Origin: Sinomicrobium soli
GTDB lineage: Bacteria; Bacteroidota; Bacteroidia; Flavobacteriales; Flavobacteriaceae
Direction of reading: 5' to 3'
DNA: 64,000 nucleotides
Assembly: GCF_003285545.1 (NCBI RefSeq)
Contig: NZ_QLNV01000004.1
Location: 310,001 to 374,000, forward strand
Position 1 is the first letter of the stretch. Each line of letters begins with the position of its first letter. The translations under genes were made by a program, and so were the position numbers. Shown one piece after another: positions 8,620 through 16,320 of the stretch. The notes below the pieces were generated by a model, which saw nothing but the letters and a program-made list of their open reading frames with translations, searched no databases and had not been told where the DNA came from.

Positions 8620-8898
8620 AAGGAATTATGTTTTATGAGTGTTAAAATTATACTAAAACAGTATACACCCCTACTAAAAACATACTAAAACATATGATTT
8701 TTACAGTTATTTTATAAATACCCCTATTTTAATTAGGGGGTGTTTCTGTAAAAAGATGTTTTTTTAAGAGGTTTTTATTTTTTTGAAAGGGGAAGTAAAG
8801 GTTTGGATAAAAAAATGCGGAAATCGAAAACGTTTTCGAAAGCTTTTATGGTGTTCAGAAGCAGAAAAAGGAGAAGGAGAGGTGATAAAAATGAAAAA
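8620..8898. promoter_or_regulatory. Regulatory region upstream of glnB with TACTAAAA repeats and CCCCTA stem
   Basis: No gene is visible here. The word TACTAAAA occurs three times within 45 bases (about 8651, 8672 and 8683). CACCCCTA (from 8667) recurs as TACCCCTA (from 8719), where it forms a 6-base inverted repeat, CCCCTA with TAGGGG (8721-8739). The arrangement, directly before the nitrogen operon, suits an operator for a nitrogen-responsive regulator. A sigma-54 promoter (TGGCAC-N5-TTGCA) was looked for and not seen. Confidence 0.35.
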
Positions 8899-8936
8899 AG
8901 AACGGCTTTTGTCTTTTTATGGACAAAAGCCGTTCT
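8899..8936 (-). terminator. Intrinsic terminator of the SRPBCC/GyrI gene
   Basis: Perfect 15-base arms (8899-8913 and 8922-8936) with an 8-base loop. On the minus strand the hairpin is followed by a T run (TTTTTTC). It lies 36 bases after the stop of the upstream minus-strand gene. Confidence 0.85.
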
Positions 8937-8972
8937 GAAAAAATGCGGTTCCCGCGTAAAGAATTCTCTGGA

Positions 8973-10010
8973 TTACTCTACTATGGGAGGAATGTTTATT
9001 TCGTATACCGGCACCAGGATCTCGGTAACCCATTTGGCAGGGTTCGGAGTATTGCTGGCGTCGGAAGGGTAGAATTCCATATAGGGTCCCGTGGAATCCT
9101 GTGCTATTTGTCTTTCGCGCAGATAGGAGAAAGCGCTTTCCCAGGCTTCCGGAAGGTTTTTGGTGTCTCCGTTCAGGGTAACTTTCAGGGCCCTGAAAGG
9201 ATCGATCTTTCCGGTCAGTATGTTGCTTTCCGGATCGGTAATGACCCTGGAGGTCGTAAACACACCATTGGAGAATATGACAGCGTTGTTTTCCCTGTCC
9301 CACGAATGATAATAGGTAAACGGGATTCCCGTATGGTGTATGTTGTTCTCCCTGATATACGTATCGATATCCTTCAATTGTCCCGCAATTTTTTTACTGC
9401 TTTCGGATATCCTGCTGGACGTTGTGGTATAGAGATAGAAGCCACCCCCCTGTTCCGTGATCCCGTCTATGCTGATACTGTACTTTTTCAGGTTTTCGGT
9501 GATAATGCTGTCGATCAGCCCGAAAGCTTTGTGCACTTCGGGTTCCAGTTTCTGCCCCGGCGGGCCGTAGTATAGCGCCCTGGCTTTTTCTGCAAAATCC
9601 ATTTTCCCGTTGATGGTGAGTGCGACTTCCGTATGCTCATCCTGCTCCCGGAATTCCCACAGCAGCATTGCCTTTTTTTTCTCCGTACCGGCTATCTCCT
9701 GTTCCATATGAGTATATGGAGTAGCACTTGTCGTGGTAATGGTCAGTGTCTCTTCACCGTTTTTCCAGCGGTAACTGCCACCTATTCCCACGGCCGGGTC
9801 TCCGTAATGTATTCCCGCTTCATCGCCCGGGAGAAAAGACCAGTCCTTCCAGTTTTTCAGGTTGGCCACATACTGGTACACCAGCTGCGGATTACCGTGT
9901 ATCACCCGGGAATGACTAATGGTGTATCCGGACGGTTGTGTAGCTATATAGACAGATGCTCCTATAAAGAGTATAAGGATCAGAAAAAAAAGATATTTGA
10001 GAATTTTCAT
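8973..10010 (-). CDS. SRPBCC/polyketide-cyclase domain plus GyrI-like domain protein
   Basis: The 345-residue product begins with a hydrophobic segment (about 5-25, FFLILILFIGASVYIA) that anchors it to the membrane. Residues about 35-175 look like an SRPBCC fold (VIHGNPQLVYQYVANLKNW, then the WxW-type strand pattern). Residues about 190-345 look like a GyrI/SOUL-type small-molecule binding domain. These combinations bind hydrophobic small molecules, but the ligand is unknown. It is a single-gene unit with its own terminator. Confidence 0.8.
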   Translation of the reverse strand: MKILKYLFFLILILFIGASVYIATQPSGYTISHSRVIHGNPQLVYQYVANLKNWKDWSFLPGDEAGIHYGDPAVGIGGSYRWKNGEETLTITTTSATPYTHMEQEIAGTEKKKAMLLWEFREQDEHTEVALTINGKMDFAEKARALYYGPPGQKLEPEVHKAFGLIDSIITENLKKYSISIDGITEQGGGFYLYTTTSSRISESSKKIAGQLKDIDTYIRENNIHHTGIPFTYYHSWDRENNAVIFSNGVFTTSRVITDPESNILTGKIDPFRALKVTLNGDTKNLPEAWESAFSYLRERQIAQDSTGPYMEFYPSDASNTPNPAKWVTEILVPVYEINIPPIVE

Positions 10011-10142
10011 AAGATATTCCTTTTACGCCAATGCTAATTTACGCAATAACGTAAAAATTTTGCACAAAAGAATTCCCTTTACTTTTCCGATTGCGGAAAA
10101 GCACTATACCAACGACCTCGTATCCGGTTGTAGGGCAACCGG

Positions 10143-10319
10143 CTATATCGCTTCCCTGTAATGTTTTACGTTAAAATCCGGGGAGTAGCCTCCGTTTGTC
10201 TTTTCCGTGTAAAACCGGAAAGGCTTTTTCGTCTTTTTCTCCGTTTTGTTGATGCTGAAAGCCAGCAGCAATACATTGAGGAGAATAAGCGAAAACAGCA
10301 CGCTTAAGAATGTAATCAT
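10143..10319 (-). CDS. Small single-pass membrane protein (58 residues)
   Basis: A short open frame starting at the ATG at 10319 encodes 58 residues: an N-terminal hydrophobic helix (about 2-22, ITFLSVLFSLILLNVLLLAF) followed by a basic, aromatic tail that ends HYREAI. The clean helix-plus-tail architecture and a promoter-like TTG-N20-TACATTAG (10345-10375, minus strand) support a real gene. I recall similar tiny proteins in flavobacteria but cannot assign a function. Confidence 0.65.
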   Translation of the reverse strand: MITFLSVLFSLILLNVLLLAFSINKTEKKTKKPFRFYTEKTNGGYSPDFNVKHYREAI

Positions 10320-10344
10320 TGCTTTTTTATTTTAAACCACGCCG

Positions 10345-10375
10345 CTAATGTATACTTTTTTTCGATAAAAGGCAA
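10345..10375 (-). promoter_or_regulatory. Putative promoter of the 58-residue membrane protein
   Basis: On the minus strand a TTG (10373-10375) and TACATTAG (10345-10352, one mismatch to TAnnTTTG) are 20 bases apart, the expected Bacteroidetes spacing. Confidence 0.4.
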
Positions 10376-10554
10376 TGAAGTGACGTTAAAAAGAGGTTTT
10401 AGAGGTATGTTTTGAAGGAAAATACACCTGTTGCTGTAGTGTGACCAAACCATTTCCCGGCTTGAAATCACAGGTCATGACAGGCAATCGTGACATTGAT
10501 AATCAGGGCAGCAGGTCATTCGGGGCATACCCGTAATCTGTTTTTTTAAGGGGG

Positions 10555-10743
10555 TCAATGCTTTACCCAGGATTTCAGGAGCAACAGTATCACGAGAAAA
10601 AGTATAAACCCTATCAGTACCCTGCCACTGCCCTTATAATGTCTCAGGTGTAATTTTTTATCTCTTTTATAGCTGATAAATATGATGGCTACAAAAGCGA
10701 CCAGGAAAAAAAGGGCAAATATGAGTTGTCCCGTTGTGAACAT
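10555..10743 (-). CDS. Small two-helix membrane protein (62 residues)
   Basis: Starting at the ATG at 10743 the product is 62 residues: MFTTGQLIFALFF opens a first transmembrane helix, a basic loop SYKRDKKLHLRHYKGS follows, and a second helix (about 42-57) precedes a short basic tail. A longer frame upstream exists but would add an unlikely 107-residue leader crossing the promoter. TATTTTTG (10758-10765) on the minus strand is a perfect -7 element 15 bases before the start. The type is common in flavobacteria; function unknown. Confidence 0.72.
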   Translation of the reverse strand: MFTTGQLIFALFFLVAFVAIIFISYKRDKKLHLRHYKGSGRVLIGFILFLVILLLLKSWVKH

Positions 10744-10757
10744 ATCTTTATTTTTAG

Positions 10758-10765
10758 CAAAAATA
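10758..10765 (-). promoter_or_regulatory. -7 element TATTTTTG of the 62-residue protein gene
   Basis: Exact TAnnTTTG on the minus strand, at a distance that gives a leader of under 15 bases. It helps fix the start codon of the downstream gene. Confidence 0.45.
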
Positions 10766-10906
10766 ATCATTTTATCCGGAGGAAAAGGAAGAGATCTTAC
10801 AGGGATTGCAGGTTGAAAAACCCCGGGTGCCTGGTATGATGGCCTGTGGATTTCCTGCCGGTGGCAGGGCAGTTTTGAATACGAACTTAAAATATTGAAT
10901 ATTGCG

Positions 10907-11296
10907 ATGAAGAGAAAACTTGAGGCGGTGGGCGAATTCCACCGGGCATTCGGACTGGGAATATCAGACAAACCCGTAGCAGACCTGGGGCAGGATAAAA
11001 ACAGGTTGCGCTTTAACCTGATGGCCGAGGAGAATGAGGAATACCTGGAAGCGGCGGAGAGCAATGACCTTGTGGAGGTAGCCGATGCACTGGGGGATAT
11101 GCTCTATATTTTATGCGGAACCATACTGGAGCACGGCATGCAGCATAAGATAGAAGAGGTCTTTGAGGAGATCCAGCGCAGTAACATGAGTAAACTCGGA
11201 GAAGACGGCAGGGCCATATACAGGGAAGACGGGAAGGTAATGAAAGGACCGGATTATTTTAAGCCGGATATAGCAGCAGTACTCAATAAGGAGTAA
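10907..11296 (+). CDS. MazG/phosphoribosyl-ATP pyrophosphohydrolase-like NTP-PPase
   Basis: The 129-residue protein belongs to the all-alpha NTP pyrophosphatase superfamily. The metal-binding signature is visible as EENEEYLEAA followed by EVADALGDMLY (the EExxE...ExxD pattern). The later part, with EEIQRSNMSKLGEDG, is typical of the flavobacterial branch. Such enzymes hydrolyse nucleoside triphosphates to monophosphate and pyrophosphate, often in nucleotide-pool cleaning; the substrate here is not known. A TTG four codons upstream is possible, but the ATG giving MKRKLEAV fits the family better. Confidence 0.85.
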   Translation: MKRKLEAVGEFHRAFGLGISDKPVADLGQDKNRLRFNLMAEENEEYLEAAESNDLVEVADALGDMLYILCGTILEHGMQHKIEEVFEEIQRSNMSKLGEDGRAIYREDGKVMKGPDYFKPDIAAVLNKE

Positions 11297-11309
11297 ACGG
11301 TGGTTGAAG

Positions 11310-11460
11310 TTAATAGTTTATTAGTTTGTAGTTCTTAGTTGCTGTCATTCCGACATAGGAGGAATCTCCGGTGCTTCCGTTATGCTGTTGAAGCTCCTTT
11401 GTGCCGGGACAGAGATCCTTCCCCCGACAAAAGCCGGGACAGGCACTGCGGTCCGGATGA
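11310..11460. repeat. Heptamer run plus TGTCATTCC-type dispersed repeat
   Basis: The segment starts with low-complexity words related to TAGTTTA/TAGTTTG/TAGTTCT (the reverse complement of the AACTAA heptamers seen elsewhere in the window) and continues into TGTCATTCCGACATAGGAGG. It ends with CCGGATGACA, an imperfect inverted end. It contains no gene. Confidence 0.6.
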
Positions 11461-11502
11461 CAACTTTCGACTCCCGACCATTTCGTCGTTTGTAAACTAA
11501 CG

Positions 11503-11550
11503 ATGGGTTATTGAGTTATTTGGAATCAACTAAATAACTCAATAACCCAT
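11503..11550. repeat. 19-base perfect inverted repeat downstream of ilvE
   Basis: Arms of 19 bases (ATGGGTTATTGAGTTATTT and its complement) flank a 12-base or shorter spacer. There is no T tract, but it lies 24 bases after the ilvE stop on the minus strand and could act as a weak terminator or 3' end stabiliser. The words AATAACC/ATAACTC resemble the 7-base repeat families of the window. Confidence 0.6.
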
Positions 11551-11573
11551 TATTAACCTGATAACCTAACCCG

Positions 11574-12644
11574 TCAATCTATTTTATAACGCCAGCCGAA
11601 CAGGTCTTCAGCCCTGTTGTACTGAATATCTATGATCACTTTTTTGATGAGTGAGGCATAGGAATTATCGATTTGCGGAAGCTCGAATTTTTCTTCTTTA
11701 TATCCGAAACCTGCAATCGGGTTGATAACTGCTGCGGTACCGCTTCCGAAAATTTCCTTCAGGCTTCCGTCTTTGGCAGCAGCTATGATCTCACTGACCT
11801 TAACAGGCCTCACTTCTACATTGATTCCACGCGATTGTGCAACGGCAATAACACTTTTCCGGGTCACCCCGTCGAGTATCCTGTCACTGGTCGGCGCCGT
11901 TAACAAGGTGTTCCCCACACGGAAAAAGACATTCATTGTCCCTGCTTCTTCCAGGTATTCATGAGTATTGGCATCGGTCCATATCACCTGCTGGTATCCC
12001 TCCTGCTGGGCCAGGCTGGTAGGGTAGAACTGTGCCCCGTAGTTGGCGGCGGCCTTGGCCGACCCTATACCTCCCGAAGCCGCACGGCTGTAGTGGTCTG
12101 CGATCTTTACGCGAACTTCACCGCCGTAATAGGACTGCGCGGGCGAACAGATGATGATAAATTTGTATTCACTGGAAGGGGAGGCCATGACACTGGGTTC
12201 CGTAGCTATGGCAAAAGGGCGGATGTAAAGGGAATTCCCTTCACCCCCGCGGATCCATTGCTCGTCCAGTTTCAGGAGCGTCCTGAGCCCGTCGAAAAAG
12301 TAATCCTCCGGAAAAGCCGGCATGGCCATACGTTCGCAGGATTTGTTTATCCTCAGAAAGTTTTCCTCGGGGCGGAAAAGCCAGACCTGGCCCTGTTCGT
12401 CCCTGTAAGCCTTCATACCTTCAAAAACAGCTTGTCCGTAATGAAATACCCGCGCGGAAGGATCCAGTACAAGGGGCTGGTACGGTTTTATTTCGGGGGT
12501 CTGCCATTTTCCGTCCTTAAAATCACAGACAAACATATGATCGGTAAATACGCTTCCGAATGTAAGCTTGCTGAAATCCACTTCTCCTATCCTGGAACCG
12601 GCCGTTTTTTCCACTTTAATCGGAGTAACTTCTTCTGTCTTCAT
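11574..12644 (-). CDS. ilvE: Branched-chain amino acid aminotransferase IlvE
   Basis: The 356-residue enzyme transaminates branched-chain keto acids with glutamate, the last step of Val/Leu/Ile synthesis and first of their breakdown. It is a class IV PLP enzyme; the Schiff-base lysine is in GSAKAAANYG, and the fold-type IV signature EEAGTMNVFFRVGN with the downstream TPTSDRILDGVTR-like segment is clear. The ATG giving MKTEEVTPIKV is preferred to a TTG two codons upstream. It is divergent from mnmD. Confidence 0.95.
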   Translation of the reverse strand: MKTEEVTPIKVEKTAGSRIGEVDFSKLTFGSVFTDHMFVCDFKDGKWQTPEIKPYQPLVLDPSARVFHYGQAVFEGMKAYRDEQGQVWLFRPEENFLRINKSCERMAMPAFPEDYFFDGLRTLLKLDEQWIRGGEGNSLYIRPFAIATEPSVMASPSSEYKFIIICSPAQSYYGGEVRVKIADHYSRAASGGIGSAKAAANYGAQFYPTSLAQQEGYQQVIWTDANTHEYLEEAGTMNVFFRVGNTLLTAPTSDRILDGVTRKSVIAVAQSRGINVEVRPVKVSEIIAAAKDGSLKEIFGSGTAAVINPIAGFGYKEEKFELPQIDNSYASLIKKVIIDIQYNRAEDLFGWRYKID

Positions 12645-12811
12645 ATTCAAAATATTTTATCAGCTAAATTAATTAATTTAATACGTATATCGGCGTAAAA
12701 AATAGTATAAAATTCATTTATTTTGTAGTGCCATGCCGGCCTGTATGCGTTTTGAGCCGGGAAAACCGGGAACGGAGGATACGGAAAATAAATTTTACGA
12801 ATAAACTGCCA

Positions 12812-13474
12812 TTGAAGAGAAAGATCATAACCACGGCCGATGGTTCCACCACCATTCAGCTCGAAGAATGGAACGAACAGTACCATTCCGTTCACGGCGC
12901 TGTCCGGGAAGCCAGACATGTATTTATAGATCAGGGACTGGACCGTTTTGAGTCCGGACCATTGTCTGTACTCGAAATAGGCTTCGGAACGGGGCTTAAT
13001 GCCTTTATTACCCTGCTGGAAGGAGTGCGGCGGGGCATGAAAATACATTATACGGGAGTAGAGGCATACCCGGTATCTGCAGAAGAGGTGAAACAGCTGA
13101 ACTATGTACAGGCTCTCGGCGCCGAAGCACACGCCGCCCTTTATGTGCGCCTGCATGAGGCCCCCTGGGAGGTCCCGCAGGAGATTGCGGAAAATTTCGT
13201 ATTGGTAAAGCGGAAACAGTCTTTTGCCGATATAGGGGATAAGGCGTGTTTCAACCTGGTTTATTTTGACGCTTTCAGCCCGAGGGTACAACCCGAACTG
13301 TGGACGGAAGACATTTTTGCCAAAATGTATGAGGCCCTGAAACCGGGGGGTATACTGGTTACCTATTCGGCCAAGGGCAGTGTGAGGAGGGCCATGCAAG
13401 CCGTCGGTTTTACCGTGGAACGCCTGCCCGGACCTCCCGGAAAAAGGGAGATGCTAAGGGCTGTGAAACACTGA
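12812..13474 (+). CDS. mnmD: tRNA 5-methylaminomethyl-2-thiouridine methyltransferase MnmD
   Basis: The product (220 residues from a TTG start) is the stand-alone methyltransferase domain that completes mnm5s2U34 in tRNA. The SAM motif I is EIGFGTGLNAF (about 54-64), and the catalytic-site segment DAFSPRVQPELWT is typical. No in-frame ATG is available upstream; the TTG giving MKRKIITTADGSTTI aligns with relatives, whereas a GTG 28 codons further up would add a Cys/Arg-rich extension. There is no fused MnmC oxidase, as is usual outside proteobacteria. Confidence 0.88.
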   Translation: MKRKIITTADGSTTIQLEEWNEQYHSVHGAVREARHVFIDQGLDRFESGPLSVLEIGFGTGLNAFITLLEGVRRGMKIHYTGVEAYPVSAEEVKQLNYVQALGAEAHAALYVRLHEAPWEVPQEIAENFVLVKRKQSFADIGDKACFNLVYFDAFSPRVQPELWTEDIFAKMYEALKPGGILVTYSAKGSVRRAMQAVGFTVERLPGPPGKREMLRAVKH

Positions 13475-13526
13475 TATTGATGTTTTGTCCTTGAGGAAGG
13501 GCGATTTTATACCGGTAGTACCAGGT

Positions 13527-13565
13527 CTGATGAAGTCCGAAGTCGGAAGTAAGACTGAAGTTCAT
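13527..13565. repeat. GGAAGTC-type 7-base repeats
   Basis: The words GAAGTCC, GAAGTCG, GAAGTAA and GAAGTTC follow each other with a 7-base or near-7-base period just before the phhA promoter. It is one of six related runs in the window. Confidence 0.55.
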
Positions 13566-13596
13566 CATGTGGTGTCAACAACAATCTCCCTTTTTG

Positions 13597-13604
13597 TATC
13601 TTTG
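13597..13604 (+). promoter_or_regulatory. -7 element TATCTTTG of phhA
   Basis: Exact TAnnTTTG, 23 bases before the phhA ATG. There is no good TTG at the -33 position. Confidence 0.5.
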
Positions 13605-13627
13605 AAAGGAACCAGCAATTTATTCTC

Positions 13628-15397
13628 ATGGAAGAAACAGCATATCAGAGTAATCCTGTCCTGGATAAGTTACCGGCACACCTGAAACAGTTTATCAAAC
13701 CGCAGCATTATGAGGATTATTCCCCTGTAGACCAGGCGGTATGGCGTTATGTGATGCGCAAGAATGTGGATTACCTGAGCAGGGTAGCCCATGACTCCTA
13801 TCAGGAAGGGCTCCGGAAAACCGGGATATCCATAGAACATATCCCCGATATGTACGGCATGAACCGTATCCTTAAGGAAATAGGCTGGGCGGCGGTAGCG
13901 GTAGACGGGTTTATCCCCCCGTCTGCGTTTATGGAGTTCCAGGCATATAATGTCCTGGTCATCGCTTCCGATATCCGGCAGCTGAAACATATCGAGTACA
14001 CCCCTGCACCGGATATTATCCATGAAGGGGCCGGACATGCCCCTATAATCGCAAACCCGGAATACGCCGAGTACCTGCGGCGTTTCGGGGAGATCGGGAG
14101 CAAGGCGATCTCCAGTGCGCACGATTACGAGGTGTACGAAGCCATACGGCATCTCTCCATTATAAAGGAGGCCTCCGGCACTCCCGATACGGAGATAGAA
14201 GCGGCGGAGAAACGGGTGGATGAACTGCAGCGGGATACGGGAGACCCCAGTGAAATGGCCCTGATCCGGAACCTGCACTGGTGGACGGTGGAATACGGGC
14301 TGATAGGCAGTGTGGAACACCCGCGCATTTACGGGGCCGGCCTGCTTTCTTCCATAGGGGAAAGTGCCTTGTGCATGACAGACCAGGTGAAAAAAATACC
14401 TTATACCATAGCGGCGGCCTACCGGGACTTCGATATTACCAGGCCGCAGCCACAGCTTTACGTCACTCCTGATTTTGCCCATCTCAGCCTGGTGCTGGAA
14501 GAATTTGCCAATACCATGGCCCTGCGAAAGGGAGGCTTGCAGGGAGTGCGTAAACTTATAGGATCGGGTGCACTGGGTACGGTAGAGCTGAGTACGGGAT
14601 TGCAGATCTCCGGGGTTTTTACGGAAGTGCTGGAAGACGAAGGGAGACCGGTCTATGTACAGACCCGGGGAAAGACGGCACTGGCATACCGCGAAAAGGA
14701 ACTGGTAGGGCATGGCACCGCATACCACGCCGAAGGATATGGTAGCCCTGTGGGAAGGCTCAGGGGGATAAACCTGGCCATAGAAGATATGAGCCCTCGG
14801 GATCTCAGGGCCTATGATATCTATGAAGGAGAGCGGGCCACACTCCTGTTTGAAGGAGGGGTGGAAGTGAGCGGTGACATTATCACCGGTACGCGCAACC
14901 TACAGGGGAAGATCATTCTTATCAGTTTTGCCAACTGTACCGTACGCCAGGGAGACCGGATATTGTTCCGCCCCGAATGGGGAGTTTACGACATGGCGGT
15001 AGGAAAAGAGGTGGTCTCTGCATTTTCGGGGCCTGCCGATGCCGGGAGTTTTGACCTGATCAGTCATGTGCCTTCCGAAAAAACGCTGAAGCAGGAGAAA
15101 AGTGAAGTGCGTACCAGGCTCGAAAACCTGTACCGGGAAGTCCGGGAGATCAGGGAAGGACACAGGAAGTTTGCTGAAATTCACGGGATATTTGACAAAC
15201 TCAGGCAGGATCATCCGGAAGACTGGCTGTTGCCGGTAGAATTATACGAACTTGCCGCAACGCATAACGACGAAGGTCTCCTGCTCGGTATCAGGGCATA
15301 TCTGCACCAGGTGAAATCGGAGCAACCACAGGCAGAACGGCTGGTAGACGACGGTCTGGCACTTGCAGGCCTTCCGGCCTCACAGGAAGAGGGATAA
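13628..15397 (+). CDS. phhA: Aromatic amino acid hydroxylase (phenylalanine 4-monooxygenase type) with long C-terminal extension
   Basis: The N-terminal half (about 1-310) is a pterin-dependent non-haem iron hydroxylase that turns Phe into Tyr. The iron ligands can be placed as His132 and His137 in HEGAGH and Glu222 in WWTVEYG. Stand-alone bacterial enzymes are usually under 300 residues, while this one has 589. The extra 280 residues are a beta-rich region (about 330-490) and a helical, Glu-rich tail (about 505-589) with no family I recognise. I believe such long forms are typical in Bacteroidetes. The gene has its own promoter. Confidence 0.88.
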   Translation: MEETAYQSNPVLDKLPAHLKQFIKPQHYEDYSPVDQAVWRYVMRKNVDYLSRVAHDSYQEGLRKTGISIEHIPDMYGMNRILKEIGWAAVAVDGFIPPSAFMEFQAYNVLVIASDIRQLKHIEYTPAPDIIHEGAGHAPIIANPEYAEYLRRFGEIGSKAISSAHDYEVYEAIRHLSIIKEASGTPDTEIEAAEKRVDELQRDTGDPSEMALIRNLHWWTVEYGLIGSVEHPRIYGAGLLSSIGESALCMTDQVKKIPYTIAAAYRDFDITRPQPQLYVTPDFAHLSLVLEEFANTMALRKGGLQGVRKLIGSGALGTVELSTGLQISGVFTEVLEDEGRPVYVQTRGKTALAYREKELVGHGTAYHAEGYGSPVGRLRGINLAIEDMSPRDLRAYDIYEGERATLLFEGGVEVSGDIITGTRNLQGKIILISFANCTVRQGDRILFRPEWGVYDMAVGKEVVSAFSGPADAGSFDLISHVPSEKTLKQEKSEVRTRLENLYREVREIREGHRKFAEIHGIFDKLRQDHPEDWLLPVELYELAATHNDEGLLLGIRAYLHQVKSEQPQAERLVDDGLALAGLPASQEEG

Positions 15398-15417
15398 CCG
15401 GTAATGCGCGGTAGCTG

Positions 15418-16092
15418 TCATATGCGGAACCGGGAGTTGTCCTGGTGTCTCCTGATGGCTTTTCGCGATAGCAGAAGCGCTATGCCCAGGGAAATGAAAG
15501 CCCCGGCCCAGGTTCCGGGAATAAAATTGATGAACAGGAAGAAATCATAGGCCCCGTGAAACAGTACCGCCAGCAGCAACCCGCAGAGATTGAGCAAGCT
15601 GCTGTTTCTGGAAAATTTGGCCTTTCCCATAAAATATCCCATCAGTATGCCGAAGGAAGCGTGGGCAGGTACGGCGGTAAATGCCCGTACCAGGGCTATC
15701 TGGTACCCGCCGCTCATCACATACAACAGGTTTTCGGTGGCGGCAAACCCCATGGAAACCATTACGGCATAGACAATGCCATCAAAAGGTTCGTTAAAGT
15801 CGCGTTTGGGCTGGGCGTAATACCGGACAATGACATATTTGCTGAATTCTTCGGTAAACCCCACCACTATGAATGCTTTTACAAACATCTGTAGTACACT
15901 GCTGCCGTCATTCAGCGGGAGCAGGGTGTCGAATACCCGGGAAAGCAGTACCGTGATGAGGACACTGGCTATGGCTCCGAGAAGAAAACAGGACAGGAGC
16001 AATCTGACGGGTTCCTTTTCGTATTTGTCCTTTATATAAATATACAGAACAATGGCGGCAACGGGAGCAAGTGCTGTGAGTATGAGATTCAT
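15418..16092 (-). CDS. PrsW family intramembrane metalloprotease
   Basis: The 224-residue inner-membrane protein has about seven hydrophobic segments. The CPBP/PrsW metal-site residues are visible: EEFSKY, HASFGILMGY and FHGAYDFF provide Glu and two His motifs. Members cut membrane-bound anti-sigma factors; the substrate here is unknown and no anti-sigma gene lies nearby. It converges on phhA with 20 bases between stops. Confidence 0.85.
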   Translation of the reverse strand: MNLILTALAPVAAIVLYIYIKDKYEKEPVRLLLSCFLLGAIASVLITVLLSRVFDTLLPLNDGSSVLQMFVKAFIVVGFTEEFSKYVIVRYYAQPKRDFNEPFDGIVYAVMVSMGFAATENLLYVMSGGYQIALVRAFTAVPAHASFGILMGYFMGKAKFSRNSSLLNLCGLLLAVLFHGAYDFFLFINFIPGTWAGAFISLGIALLLSRKAIRRHQDNSRFRI

Positions 16093-16269
16093 GGAGGAAA
16101 ATTAATAAAATATGTGACATGACAGCCCGGTTTTTTTAAAAGAAAGCACCGGGCGTGCCGGACAGGAGGTATTGCTGTGCAACCCGTCGGGGGGGAACAG
16201 TACGTTCCTGCAAATAAAAAAGGGCGTAAAAAATCTGCCGATTCTGTTAGGTTTTATATAATTATCCCT

Positions 16270-16277
16270 TACATTTG
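16270..16277 (+). promoter_or_regulatory. -7 element TACATTTG of the sulfite reductase operon
   Basis: Exact TAnnTTTG, 43 bases before the first gene of the sulfite/siroheme operon. Confidence 0.5.
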
Positions 16278-16320
16278 CATCATAAACCTATAAATCTATC
16301 GATTAAATAGACTAATAGAT

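Noticed and set aside
12728-12811. N-terminal extension of MnmD from a GTG start
   Set aside because: It adds an Arg/Cys-rich stretch not expected in the family; the TTG at 12812 aligns with the conserved start.
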